DNA of 64,000 nucleotides from Alteromonas pelagimontana (GTDB lineage: Bacteria > Pseudomonadota > Gammaproteobacteria > Enterobacterales > Alteromonadaceae), in assembly GCF_002499975.2 (NCBI RefSeq), contig NZ_CP052766.1, forward strand, positions 3,162,001 through 3,226,000, given 5' to 3'. The notes below the pieces were generated by a model. That model had not been told where the DNA came from, did not search any database, and worked only from the letters and a program-made list of their open reading frames with translations. This document shows positions 49,557 to 58,560 of this stretch, in pieces. The stretch's first letter is position 1, and each line of letters starts with the position of its first letter. A program made the translations under genes and the position numbers.

Positions 49557-51683
49557 ATGATGAAGTCGATTGATCTTTTCTCCATTGCTACCAGTGGCGT
49601 CAATGCCAGCAGCAAGCTTTTGCAAACCACCAGTAATAATATCGCTAATATTAATACTGAAGGTTATGTGCGTGAGCGTACCACCTTTGCCAATAACGCC
49701 CTCGGTGGCGTTGGTCAAAGCACTACTGAACGGGTAATAAATGTATTTGCGCAAAACCAGCTACGTCGGGATATCACTCAGGTGGGGGAACTTCAGGCGT
49801 TTTCTGACAAAACCACTCAGCTGGATAATCTGCTCGCTAACGAAGCAAACTCCATTGCTGCCGGCTTAAGCGATTTTTTTGCTTCACTTCAAACTGCAGC
49901 TACTGATCCGACCAACCTTGCATCCCGAGAGTCAGTGTTAGCAAGAGGCGAATCTTTGCTTCAGCGAATGGGATCCATATCTGACTTCATGTCTGCCAAA
50001 GAAGAAGAGTTAAATCTGGAATTCACCAGCGAGCTCGTCCGAACCAATAATTTAATTAAAAACATAGGCGAGCTAAACAAAGCCATTATAGTAGCAAAAG
50101 GAAGTAATCCTCGCGAGGAGCCATCCGCGCTGCTGAATGAACGTGATAAAGCCATTAATGAGTTGGCTGAGCTCATGTCTATTGATGTGCGGGAAAGCAC
50201 GAACAACAACGGCGCAGTGATGGTTAATCTTTCCAGCGGCGAATCACTGGTGATGGAGAATGGCAGTTTTAATGTTTTTGAATTAGGCAGCGATGCTGAT
50301 CTTGACTTCAAGCAACTACGTCTTGCCACATCCTTCAACGGCGACAAACAGAATACCTCAATTAACATTAAAGAATCAGAGCTGGGCGGCACGTTAGGAG
50401 GGTTATTCCGTTTTCGTGACGAGGTACTGGGGACAGTTCAACGGGATATGGGCCAACTTGCGTTGGCCTTTGCTGATGCCGTAAACAGCCAGAATAAAAT
50501 GGGCATGGATTTAGACCTGCAACTTGGGGGGAACATCTTTACCTTACCGACTTTTCAGGGGCTGAATTATGAAGGAACGCCTGATAATTTGCCGGTAACG
50601 GGAAGAATTACTGAAGGCGCAGGTAATGAATTAACGGATGCTGATTATAAAATTACTGTTGATGCGGTAGATGCTGCAGGTTTACCTACCTCAGTTACTG
50701 TAGAGATGTTAAACGGTGACGGTACGCCTAAAAAAGATGCGTCCGGCAATAATATTGCCTATAACGGCCTGACGGTAGGTGCTGGATTTAATGAACTACC
50801 AGGTGGTATTGAAATTGAATTTGAAGCTGCATCTGGTTACAGCAGTGGTGATGAGTTTCTGCTACAGCCCACAAAAAACGCGGCTTCTTTAATAGGGACT
50901 GCAACTGACCGTCCAGAAGATCTTGCTTTTGCATCGCCCATTCGTGTTGAACCCAATCAGGCAAATTTAGGTGATGCAACAGTCCGTAGTCACGTAGTGA
51001 CAAACACTGAAGTGGGGGCAGAGGCTTCTGCTTTTAACGGCAGTGGTGGCATACATAGTGTAGCCGAGTCGCCTAGTGCAACAGTGGGAGCGCCAGCGCA
51101 AGTCTTATTTACTTCTGCCTCGAGCTTTCAGGTACTGGATAATGCCTCACCGCCAAATGTCATTACCAATGTAACGGGCGTAACGGATTACAATAATCTG
51201 CTGGCGCAAGCACAAGCTAATGGAAGTAGCCCGGCATGGCCTGCGGAATTTTCTGCTCTGGATGACTATCCGGGGTACGATTTTAGTCTTCAAGGTGAGC
51301 CGGTAGCGGGTGACAGTTTCTCAGTTTCGTACAATACTAATGGTACGAGTGACAACACTAACGCCGTTGAGTTAGCAAAATTGCAGCAAGAAGCGCTAGT
51401 TCAGTTAAGTAGTAACAGCGCAAATGGCGAAAGAACGTTACACGACGCCTACGCGTCACTGGTCGGAAAAGTTGGAGAAGAGGCCGCGACGGCCGATATC
51501 TCTTTACAAGCAGCAGATGCAATGAGAGTGCAGAGCCAAACCTGGTTTGATTCTGTATCCGGGGTGAACCTTGATGAAGAAGCGGCGAACCTTGTGCGTT
51601 ATCAACAGTCTTATGCTGCAGCGGCACGTATTTTAAGCACCGCCCAGGAAGTTTTTGACACCATATTATCGGCAGCCAGGTAA
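49557..51683 (+). CDS. flgK: Flagellar hook-associated protein 1 FlgK
   Basis: Hook-filament junction protein exported with FlgN. The axial N-terminus (FSIATSGVNASSKLLQTTSN, NNIANINTEGYVRE) and the C-terminal GVNLDEEAANLVRYQQSYAA helix are clear. At 708 residues it is longer than the E. coli protein (547), with the extra length in the variable middle (residues about 320-600), facing outward. Followed 6 bases later by flgL. Confidence 0.96.
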   Translation: MMKSIDLFSIATSGVNASSKLLQTTSNNIANINTEGYVRERTTFANNALGGVGQSTTERVINVFAQNQLRRDITQVGELQAFSDKTTQLDNLLANEANSIAAGLSDFFASLQTAATDPTNLASRESVLARGESLLQRMGSISDFMSAKEEELNLEFTSELVRTNNLIKNIGELNKAIIVAKGSNPREEPSALLNERDKAINELAELMSIDVRESTNNNGAVMVNLSSGESLVMENGSFNVFELGSDADLDFKQLRLATSFNGDKQNTSINIKESELGGTLGGLFRFRDEVLGTVQRDMGQLALAFADAVNSQNKMGMDLDLQLGGNIFTLPTFQGLNYEGTPDNLPVTGRITEGAGNELTDADYKITVDAVDAAGLPTSVTVEMLNGDGTPKKDASGNNIAYNGLTVGAGFNELPGGIEIEFEAASGYSSGDEFLLQPTKNAASLIGTATDRPEDLAFASPIRVEPNQANLGDATVRSHVVTNTEVGAEASAFNGSGGIHSVAESPSATVGAPAQVLFTSASSFQVLDNASPPNVITNVTGVTDYNNLLAQAQANGSSPAWPAEFSALDDYPGYDFSLQGEPVAGDSFSVSYNTNGTSDNTNAVELAKLQQEALVQLSSNSANGERTLHDAYASLVGKVGEEAATADISLQAADAMRVQSQTWFDSVSGVNLDEEAANLVRYQQSYAAAARILSTAQEVFDTILSAAR

Positions 51684-51689
51684 TTCTCT

Positions 51690-52898
51690 ATGCGTATTTC
51701 AACGAACCAGCGATATGATCAGAATATTCGTAATATTATGGAAAATCAGCGTCAATTATCTGAAACGGAGAATTCTTTATCGACGTTAAAACGGATAAAT
51801 AAGCCTTCGGATGATCCCGTGGGGGCGTCAAAAGTAATCCGGCTGACAGAAGAACTGGATTCGCTGGAGCAGTATCGCCGCAACAACGACCTGGTTACCG
51901 GTTCGCTGGAACAACAGCAATCCATTTTAGACAATGTTATCAGTTCTGTGGGAAGAGCCAGGGTACTTATGTTGGAGGCGGGTTCAGGAATAATGGCAGA
52001 TGCTGATCGCGAGGCAATCGGGGGGGAAATAGAGCAGATCCGCAATGAAGTGCTTGATTTGATGAATTCCAAGGATGCAAACGGTAACTATATCTTTGCA
52101 GGTCATCAGTCTGATAGTCCGGCCTATAACTTCAATCCGGGCGCAGCTAATGCTGTTACGTTTGTCGGAGACACTGGGACGAATTCGGTGCAGTTGTCCG
52201 ACAGTGTATCGGTAAAAAGCTCTTCCAGTGGTTGGGACATATTTGACAATGTGCCCGCCCGACGCGACTTTACCGTCGATGATACAGCCACAGTCACCGA
52301 TGCTTCGGTGAGTCAGCAAGATACCTATGATAATTTTTATAAAACTAATTATGATGCTGTTACGCCGGCAAATAATAATTATCAGCTTGAGGTGCTAGGC
52401 ACAGGTCAAGTGCAGCTATCGAATACGGGTACCGGCGCTGTCGTGGAAACGGTTGATTACACTGCGGGTGAACCTTTTACCATCAAAGGTATGTCGTTTA
52501 CATTGGATGCTGCCGCCGGAGACACAGTTGACTTTTCCTTAGATGCGCCGCAAAAGAAAAATTTAGCAGAAACCCTTCATGATGCATTTGAAGCATTGAC
52601 CAAAGGAGGGGGCGACGATCTTCAGGAAATGCTCAATGATGCCATCGTCGGTCTTGATAACGGCTTGGAAAAGGTCAGGCTGGAACGCTCCTCACTAGGG
52701 GGCAGACTTAATATTGCAGAATCGGTGTATAGTACCAACCTTGATATGCAAATTTCAGCGGAAAGTGCGCGCTCTTCAATAGAGGATGTCGATTTTGCTA
52801 AAGCGTCTGGTGAGCTGGCAAAACAAGAACTGGCGCTTAATGCCTCCCTGGCCACATTCCCCAAAATTGCTAACCTGTCACTGTTTAATTATATTTAA
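51690..52898 (+). CDS. flgL: Flagellar hook-associated protein 3 FlgL
   Basis: Second junction protein and filament adaptor. The flagellin-like N-terminus (MRISTNQRYDQNIRNIM and LKRINKPSDDPVGASKV) and C-terminus (SIEDVDFAKASGELAKQELA) are intact. 402 residues. Its last 21 bases overlap, tail to tail, the 3' end of the split sialidase-like gene. Confidence 0.96.
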   Translation: MRISTNQRYDQNIRNIMENQRQLSETENSLSTLKRINKPSDDPVGASKVIRLTEELDSLEQYRRNNDLVTGSLEQQQSILDNVISSVGRARVLMLEAGSGIMADADREAIGGEIEQIRNEVLDLMNSKDANGNYIFAGHQSDSPAYNFNPGAANAVTFVGDTGTNSVQLSDSVSVKSSSSGWDIFDNVPARRDFTVDDTATVTDASVSQQDTYDNFYKTNYDAVTPANNNYQLEVLGTGQVQLSNTGTGAVVETVDYTAGEPFTIKGMSFTLDAAAGDTVDFSLDAPQKKNLAETLHDAFEALTKGGGDDLQEMLNDAIVGLDNGLEKVRLERSSLGGRLNIAESVYSTNLDMQISAESARSSIEDVDFAKASGELAKQELALNASLATFPKIANLSLFNYI

Positions 52899-53331
52899 GA
52901 GCGTGTTGATGCCAGTTAACGTCGCCAGATAAACCCTTGGCTGGCCATCAATATGAGCCGAATAATAAGACAGGTACAAGGCATCACCTTTAATAACCAT
53001 ACCCGGATAACTATTGTCGCCGCCGCTGGGGAGACGTATCAGCGGCAGGAGTTTCGCTGAGGGTAGATGAAGCAGCCATACTTGCGTATAAACCTGTTTT
53101 CCTGTCCACACTCTGCCAGCTACCAGCGCGTGTTCAGAACTAAGGCGGTGCATCACCGGTCCGCCAATATATTCTCCTAAATCTTTCCATTGCCAACGCC
53201 GATAAGGCGCTTTAGCAAAACCCAGTTGCGCTGTAAACGTATCTGCATCCCGTCGCACAAGTGCCCATAAGCTACCATCTTCATCGAACAGCAAATCGCT
53301 TTCATTTGGATAACCAAGGTTGTGCTTCGCC

Positions 53332-53339
53332 TTTGAAAG
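53332..53339. repeat. 8-bp target-site duplication, left copy (TTTGAAAG)
   Basis: Identical to the copy at 55689-55696 on the other side of the IS66-family element; 8 bp is the size this family produces. Confidence 0.92.
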
Positions 53340-53416
53340 GTGAGCGTCCGGTGATCACCACATTTAAATCCTGAAGTTACTCCGGCATCGTATTCCTTTT
53401 TCAGAAGGACAACACT

Positions 53417-53734
53417 ATGCGACAGCCTCGACGCAGCAAAGATGAATGGCGATCAATATTTAAACAACAAGAGCAAAGCGGCCTGACAGCTGTCGAGTTT
53501 TGCCGCCAAGAATGTATTAACTTGCAGACTTACTATACGCGTCGACGGGATATTCAGTTGCATCAGTGCCATAGCAACTTTATCCGGGTTAAGCGCGACG
53601 TGACAACCGTAGAGTCACGTATGGAAGACGTGCCTCATGCACTTACGCTGAAACATGGCGGCTCGCAATTGAGTGTGCCAGTAAACACCAACCCTCATTG
53701 GGTTGCCACTTTAATGAAGGCGCTGAACGAATGA
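53417..53734 (+). CDS. tnpA: IS66 accessory protein TnpA
   Basis: 105 residues, helix-turn-helix type. The N-terminus RRSKDEWRSIFKQQEQSGLT and VEFCRQECINLQTYYTRR is the standard TnpA pattern. The stop codon overlaps the tnpB start as ATGA. Confidence 0.92.
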   Translation: MRQPRRSKDEWRSIFKQQEQSGLTAVEFCRQECINLQTYYTRRRDIQLHQCHSNFIRVKRDVTTVESRMEDVPHALTLKHGGSQLSVPVNTNPHWVATLMKALNE

Positions 53735-54081
53735 AGATGTTCGTTGAGCCTGCTGATATTTATTTGTACATGGATATCGTCGACTTCCGCAAGTCCATCA
53801 ATGGTTTGATTGTGGTGGTTGAACAACAGATGCAACTGAATCCATTCCGTGATGCGTTGTTTGTCTTCTGTAATAAGAAGCGGGATAAGCTGAAAATCCT
53901 CTATTGGGATAAGACCGGCTTTGTCCTGTGGTACAAGCGCCTGGAAAAACACCGGTTCAAGTGGCCTAAAGACGACCAGATTCAGCACATATTGTTGGAT
54001 GAACAGCAGTTACAATGGTTGTTATCCGGCTACGATGTGGTAGGTCACCAGCCACTGCATTACACCGCTTCCGGCTTATAA
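53731..54081 (+). CDS. tnpB: IS66 accessory protein TnpB (Orf2)
   Basis: 116 residues from the ATGA overlap with tnpA. It contains the diagnostic IYLYMDIVDFRKSINGL and LFVFCNKKRDKLKILYWDKTGF segments of the IS66 Orf2 family (PF05717 type). The open frame continues upstream to 53698, inside tnpA. Confidence 0.93.
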   Translation: MKMFVEPADIYLYMDIVDFRKSINGLIVVVEQQMQLNPFRDALFVFCNKKRDKLKILYWDKTGFVLWYKRLEKHRFKWPKDDQIQHILLDEQQLQWLLSGYDVVGHQPLHYTASGL

Positions 54082-54167
54082 CCGGTGATCATAAGCAGCG
54101 ATTATCGATCACGAAATCGTCTGAATAATGCTGGGTAATCAGTGACTTAATCGGCGATAATAATCTT

Positions 54168-55667
54168 ATGAACGAAGAAGATTATCAACGTCGCATCGCT
54201 GAGCTGGAGAAGCAGCTTCAGGAACTGAATAACCGGTATCAATATCTGGAAGAGCAGTTCCGTATTGCCCAGCATAAGCAGTTTGGTAAAAGCACCGAAG
54301 GTCACCCTAGTCAGGGTGAATTGTTTAATGAGGTCGAGGAACTTGTTGCCGGGGATGGAACGCCAGAGCAAGAAGCGATTAGTTACACGCGCAATAAAGC
54401 CAAGCGAAAGCCCTTACCCAAAGACCTGCCTCGTGAAGTCATCGTTCACGACATTAGCGATGAAGAAAAAATCTGTGGCTGTTGTGCCGGTGAACTGCAC
54501 TGCATCGGCGAGGATAAAGCAGAGAAGTTACAGTTTATCCCTGCTCAGGTTAAAGTGATTGAGCATGTGCGTCCTAAATATGCGTGCCGCACCTGTGACA
54601 AAGAGAGTGTCAACAACACAGTAAAACAAGCGCCGGTGCCACATAGCGTAATCCCCAAAGGTTACGCAACGCCCAGCTTACTAAGTCAGATAATCACCAG
54701 TAAATATCAATACGGCTTGCCGCTGTACCGACAAGAGGCGATGTTCAAACAACATGACATCGAACTCAGTCGTAAGACCATGGCTGACTGGATAATCCGC
54801 TGCGCCGAGCTGTTTAAACCATTATACGACCAGCTTCATCTACATCTGCTACAGCAGTCAGTTATCCAGGCAGATGAAACCACACTGAAGGTCATCGACT
54901 CCGACAAAGCGACCAGCTATATGTGGCTGTATGCCACAGGGGCAGACTCGCCTGAGGGTAAGGTACCAGGCTGTGATATACCTAATATTGTGTTGTACGA
55001 CTACCACAATAGTCGGGCCGGGCAATGTGCTGTGGGCTTCCTTACAGGTTACAGCGGCTATCTGCAAGTGGATGGCTACGCGGGTTATGAGCAAACGCAA
55101 GCCACCTTAGTCGGTTGTTGGGCCCATGCGCGCCGTAAGTTTATGGAAGCGAAAAAAGGTGCCGGTAATAAAGGCAGTGGCAAAGCTGACTGGGTCTTGA
55201 ATCATATCCAGAAGCTCTATCGGATAGAAACACAGATAAAAGACAAAACGGCAGAAGAAAGATACACCCACCGGCAGGAAAAGAGCCTGCCGCTTCTGAA
55301 TCAACTACATACCTGGCTAGCCAAATCTGCACAACAAGTGCTACCCAAAACCAAGCTGGGCGAAGCGATACAATACTGCCTCAACCAATGGCATAAACTG
55401 GAACGCTACACACTGGATGGCCAGCTCAGCATCGATAATAACCGCGCTGAGCGAGCAATAAAGCCGTTCGTGATCGGACGGAAAAATTGGTTGTTCAGTC
55501 AAACAGCAACCGGTGCTAATGCCAGTGCCATTCTCTACAGCATCATCGAAACCGCCAAGGCCAACAACCTCAATGTGTTCGATTACGTGATGGGCAGTCT
55601 GGAGTTGCTGAGTCAACCTGAAGCCGATGGCGAGTTACTGCTACCATGGCAGTTTGCTAAACGTTAG
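54168..55667 (+). CDS. tnpC: IS66 transposase TnpC
   Basis: 499-residue DDE transposase. An N-terminal coiled coil (leucine-zipper helix, residues 5-45) precedes a zinc-binding CGCC...C..C region (ICGCCAGEL, YACRTCDKES). Catalytic residues are the Asp in QADETTLKVID, the Asp in VDGYAGYEQT and the Glu in NNRAERAIKPFVIGRKNWLF. It ends 21 bases before the right inverted repeat end. Confidence 0.95.
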   Translation: MNEEDYQRRIAELEKQLQELNNRYQYLEEQFRIAQHKQFGKSTEGHPSQGELFNEVEELVAGDGTPEQEAISYTRNKAKRKPLPKDLPREVIVHDISDEEKICGCCAGELHCIGEDKAEKLQFIPAQVKVIEHVRPKYACRTCDKESVNNTVKQAPVPHSVIPKGYATPSLLSQIITSKYQYGLPLYRQEAMFKQHDIELSRKTMADWIIRCAELFKPLYDQLHLHLLQQSVIQADETTLKVIDSDKATSYMWLYATGADSPEGKVPGCDIPNIVLYDYHNSRAGQCAVGFLTGYSGYLQVDGYAGYEQTQATLVGCWAHARRKFMEAKKGAGNKGSGKADWVLNHIQKLYRIETQIKDKTAEERYTHRQEKSLPLLNQLHTWLAKSAQQVLPKTKLGEAIQYCLNQWHKLERYTLDGQLSIDNNRAERAIKPFVIGRKNWLFSQTATGANASAILYSIIETAKANNLNVFDYVMGSLELLSQPEADGELLLPWQFAKR

Positions 55668-55688
55668 GTGGGATCACCGGACGGATAC

Positions 55689-55696
55689 TTTGAAAG
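55689..55696. repeat. 8-bp target-site duplication, right copy (TTTGAAAG)
   Basis: Matches 53332-53339; marks the insertion point within the sialidase-like gene. Confidence 0.92.
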
Positions 55697-56290
55697 TGCG
55701 TGAGGCGTCTGTAGAAACATCTGCTTGCCCGGATGTCCTGAATACAAATCCAATCGATCGAGCGCGCGGTTGTAAGCCATTGAAAACGCTTTACTGTTAT
55801 GCCAACGGACACGCCACAACCACCAATGTGAGGGGCCAAACTCGTGCTTTGATGACCAGCTTATGCCGTCTGAAGAAAACCAGCTCATCATCGTCGTACT
55901 CCTGTGCCCCGATTCAGAAGCGTGCTTTCTGGCAAAAGCCGTAAGCCAGATCTTACCATCCGGGCCGATACTCATTTTCGGATCTCGCAGATCGAAATTA
56001 ATTTCAACAATTTTTTGACGTTCTACAACGCGATAATCGGCACTGAATCTGGAGACTTCAAGGTAGCCGTCGCCGCTAACATGGTTAGTCGCTTGGCGAT
56101 AGCAGCAAATTAGACGCCCATTAAATTCACAAAGATCGGTAAACGCGCTGTGCGCAGATCGGCTTGAAATCCGGTCTGTCGAAATAATTTTTAAAATATT
56201 TTTGTACATAAAAAGTCCTTAAAACCAACAGATTAAGTGAGTATAGGCGGCAACTCTCTGCCGCTCTATGGCAATTTTTATAAATTTAAT

Positions 56291-56317
56291 TAAAGGGAAT
56301 TCTCAGCGCGTCGATAA
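56291..56317 (+). promoter_or_regulatory. Sigma28 (FliA) promoter of flagellin 1
   Basis: TAAA (56291-56294), 15 bases, GTCGATAA (56310-56317). The leader to the ATG is about 110 bases and contains a small CCAGC/GCTGG hairpin (56399-56411) and three GGA motifs, one within the ribosome site. Confidence 0.88.
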
Positions 56318-56433
56318 ATATCCCGAGAGAGCCAGTTCATCACTACACATTAAGTATTGATGACTACTAATTTTGTAACAGTCGGATAGTCCGGCAAGCC
56401 AGCAACGCTGGACTGAGAGTGTAGGAGAGACTT

Positions 56434-57258
56434 ATGTCTATGTTCGTCAATACCAATGTGTCATCATTAAACGCACAACGTCAATTATTCGATACCGGAA
56501 ATTCTTTAAGCACGTCTTTTGAACGTTTGTCTTCAGGTTTCCGTATCAACAGCGCCAAGGATGACGCGGCAGGTCTACAAATTTCTGACCGTATGACTTC
56601 ACAGGTTCAAGGCTTGAATCAGGCAGTTCGTAACGCTAACGATGCTATTTCATTGTCACAAACTGCTGAAGGTGCGTTAGATGAAACTACCACTTCACTG
56701 CAGCGTATTCGCCAGTTAGCGATTCAGTCGCAAAGTGGTATTAACTCCAGTGCTGACCGTGAAGCACTGCAAAAAGAAGTAACAGCCCTAGTGAGCGAGA
56801 TGTCTCGTATTTCTACGGATACTGAATTTAACGGTGTTAAAATTCTTGATGGTTCCTTTGGTGCAGATTTCCAAATCGGAGCTAACTCAGGTCAGACAAT
56901 TCGTGTAAGTTTGTCATCTGGAAGTGGCTTCGGTGCAACAGCGCTGAATGTGGCAGACCTGGATCTTACCTCTTCAGCAGGTGCTGCGGCTGCTTTGACA
57001 GCAATCGATAGTGCAATTTCATCTATCGGTGGAACTCGTGCAGACTTAGGTGCGCTTCAAAACCGTTTCCAGTCAACGATCCGTAACCTGAGCAACATTG
57101 CAGAAAACGTTTCTGCGGCGCGCTCACGAATTCGCGATACTGACTTTGCGACTGAAACGGCTGAACTGACACGTAACCAGATTCTGCAACAAGCCAGCAC
57201 CACGGTTCTGTCTCAGGCGAATCAGCGTCCTCAGTCAGCTCTGTCACTGTTAGGTTAA
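56434..57258 (+). CDS. Flagellin 1 (short, D0-D1 only)
   Basis: A 274-residue flagellin. The N-terminal ([37 protein letters not shown]) and C-terminal ([30 protein letters not shown]) D0/D1 blocks are intact and joined by a short linker, without the variable outer domains of larger flagellins. It is very close to flagellin 2 (only about a dozen differences) and more distant from flagellin 3. AGGAGAG site. The unlinked order of three copies suggests a complex filament. Confidence 0.97.
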   Translation: MSMFVNTNVSSLNAQRQLFDTGNSLSTSFERLSSGFRINSAKDDAAGLQISDRMTSQVQGLNQAVRNANDAISLSQTAEGALDETTTSLQRIRQLAIQSQSGINSSADREALQKEVTALVSEMSRISTDTEFNGVKILDGSFGADFQIGANSGQTIRVSLSSGSGFGATALNVADLDLTSSAGAAAALTAIDSAISSIGGTRADLGALQNRFQSTIRNLSNIAENVSAARSRIRDTDFATETAELTRNQILQQASTTVLSQANQRPQSALSLLG

Positions 57259-57354
57259 TTAACAGCACATTAAGCGTGGGTTAGTGGCCAGGAGGTAGTG
57301 AACCAGGTGCTATCCATACGAAAGTAAACTCACTTTCGTAGCACAAAACGAATA

Positions 57355-57378
57355 GCCGGACAAACGTCCGGCTTTTTT
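57355..57378 (+). terminator. Intrinsic terminator after flagellin 1
   Basis: GCCGGAC-AAAC-GTCCGGC with six T residues. Confidence 0.93.
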
Positions 57379-57534
57379 ATTGTGCGCTTTACGCCGCCAG
57401 CACCATCCCAATCAGCGAGTGAGGTAAGGCGGATCTGTACTCGTTGTACAGTATGTATAAACGCAAATGTCTTACACATTTATTTGCAATAAGCTACTGG
57501 AAAATAAACACAATTTATTTTTTTAAAAAATTAC

Positions 57535-57562
57535 TAAAGGTATTTGGTTGTTCTGACGATAA
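57535..57562 (+). promoter_or_regulatory. Sigma28 (FliA) promoter of flagellin 2
   Basis: TAAA (57535-57538), 16 bases, GACGATAA (57555-57562). The spacer is one base longer than for flagellins 1 and 3, so it may be weaker. Confidence 0.75.
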
Positions 57563-57614
57563 CTATATTGCAAGGGCACTGGGAACAAAAAAGATAAATA
57601 CTCAGGCCGCAGAA

Positions 57615-57667
57615 CCTACGCCTCAGGCGAGGTTTTTTCAGGAGAAAAAGGCAATACCGCCTTCCTG
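57615..57667 (+). promoter_or_regulatory. Flagellin 2 leader: terminator-like hairpin and second hairpin
   Basis: CCT(A)CGCC-TCA-GGCGAGG (57615-57632) is followed by six T residues, an intrinsic-terminator shape inside the 5' leader. Next, CAGG..AAGGC pairs with GCCTTCCTG (57639-57667), ending about 20 bases before the ribosome site. This could be an attenuator. Confidence 0.55.
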
Positions 57668-57696
57668 ATAGTTCACAAAATCGTTAGGAGATGATC

Positions 57697-58524
57697 ATGA
57701 GTTTATTTGTTAATACCAACGTTTCTTCGTTAAATGCACAACGTCAATTATTCGATACCGGAAATACGCTAAGCACGTCTTTCGAGCGTTTGTCTTCAGG
57801 TTTTCGTATCAACAGCGCCAAAGATGACGCGGCAGGTCTACAGATTTCTGACCGTATGACTTCACAGGTTCAAGGCTTGAACCAGGCAGTGCGTAACGCT
57901 AACGATGCTATTTCGTTGTCACAGACTGCTGAAGGTGCATTGGATGAAACTACCACTTCACTACAGCGTATTCGCCAGTTAGCGATTCAGTCGCAAAGTG
58001 GTATTAACTCCAGTGCTGACCGCGAAGCACTGCAAAAAGAAGTAACAGCACTGGTTGGTGAAATTTCACGAATTGCTACAGATACACAATTTAACGGTGT
58101 TGGCATTCTTGATGGTTCCTTTGGTGCAGACTTCCAAATCGGAGCTAACTCTGGTCAGACAATTCGCGTAAGCTTGTCATCTGGAAGTGGCTTCGGTGCA
58201 ACGGCGTTGAATGTGGCAGATATTGATCTTACCTCTTCAGCAGGTGCTGCGGCAGCATTGACAGCAATCGATAGTGCAATTTCATCTATCGGTGGAACCC
58301 GTGCAGACTTAGGTGCGCTTCAAAACCGTTTTCAGTCAACGATCCGTAACCTGAGCAACATTGCAGAAAACGTTTCGGGTGCTCGTTCACGAATTCGCGA
58401 TACAGATTTTGCCACTGAAACGGCTGAACTGACTCGTAGCCAGATTCTGCAACAAGCCAGCACTACGGTTCTGTCGCAGGCGAATCAGCGTCCTCAGGCA
58501 GCTCTTTCATTATTAGGTGGTTAA
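57697..58524 (+). CDS. Flagellin 2 (short, D0-D1 only)
   Basis: 275 residues, nearly identical to flagellin 1 in protein and in long stretches of DNA, ending in an extra Gly. Differences cluster near residues 115-140 (for example [11 protein letters not shown]) and at the C-terminus. The start at 57697 is chosen for the AGGAGA site; an ATG also lies two codons upstream at 57691. Only a weak hairpin follows its stop, so transcripts may continue into the structured region. Confidence 0.97.
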   Translation: MSLFVNTNVSSLNAQRQLFDTGNTLSTSFERLSSGFRINSAKDDAAGLQISDRMTSQVQGLNQAVRNANDAISLSQTAEGALDETTTSLQRIRQLAIQSQSGINSSADREALQKEVTALVGEISRIATDTQFNGVGILDGSFGADFQIGANSGQTIRVSLSSGSGFGATALNVADIDLTSSAGAAAALTAIDSAISSIGGTRADLGALQNRFQSTIRNLSNIAENVSGARSRIRDTDFATETAELTRSQILQQASTTVLSQANQRPQAALSLLGG

Positions 58525-58536
58525 TCATTTTAACTG

Positions 58537-58556
58537 GGGGATGCATAATCCCCTTT
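58537..58556 (+). terminator. Weak hairpin after flagellin 2
   Basis: GGGGAT-GCATA-ATCCCC followed by only three T residues. It may be a leaky terminator or processing site. Confidence 0.4.
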
Positions 58557-58560
58557 AGTG

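Larger units (their letters stand above)
53340..55688 (+). mobile_element. IS66-family insertion sequence, 2349 bp, intact
   Basis: The ends are imperfect inverted repeats: left GTGAGCGTCCGGTGATCACC, right (reverse complement) GTATCCGTCCGGTGATCCCA, sharing CGTCCGGTGATC. It is flanked by the 8-bp duplication TTTGAAAG. It carries tnpA, tnpB and tnpC in the canonical order, all apparently intact, so it may still be mobile. Its genes are opposite in orientation to the host gene it disrupts. Confidence 0.95.
52878..56209 (-). pseudogene. Sialidase-like (BNR/beta-propeller) protein gene, split by an IS66-family element
   Basis: The 5' part is 55689-56209 and the 3' part 52878-53331 on the minus strand. 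Removing the element and one 8-bp duplication gives 975 bases in one frame, a 324-residue protein starting MYKNILKIISTDRISSRSAH, with an AAGGA ribosome site. It has repeated strand motifs of sialidase type: DPKMSIGPDGKIWL, SWFSSDGISWS, NESDLLFDEDGSLWALVRRD. No signal peptide is seen. In relatives such folds cleave or bind sialic-acid-like sugars; here the substrate is unknown. The reading frame is otherwise clean, so the insertion is recent. The split product should be inactive. Confidence 0.85.
57259..57696. other. Gap between flagellins 1 and 2
   Basis: No gene. It holds the motif at 57286-57301 shared with the structured region downstream of flagellin 2, a 9-bp hairpin TACGAAAGT/ACTTTCGTA (57317-57340) nested in GTGC/GCAC, the flagellin 1 terminator, a CTGTAC/GTACAG hairpin near 57434-57449, the flagellin 2 promoter and its leader hairpins. 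Confidence 0.7.

Noticed and set aside
53347..55680. GATCACC on both sides of the IS66-family element as the target duplication
   Set aside because: These bases lie inside the inverted repeats. The outer TTTGAAAG is 8 bp, as the family makes, and restores the host frame exactly.
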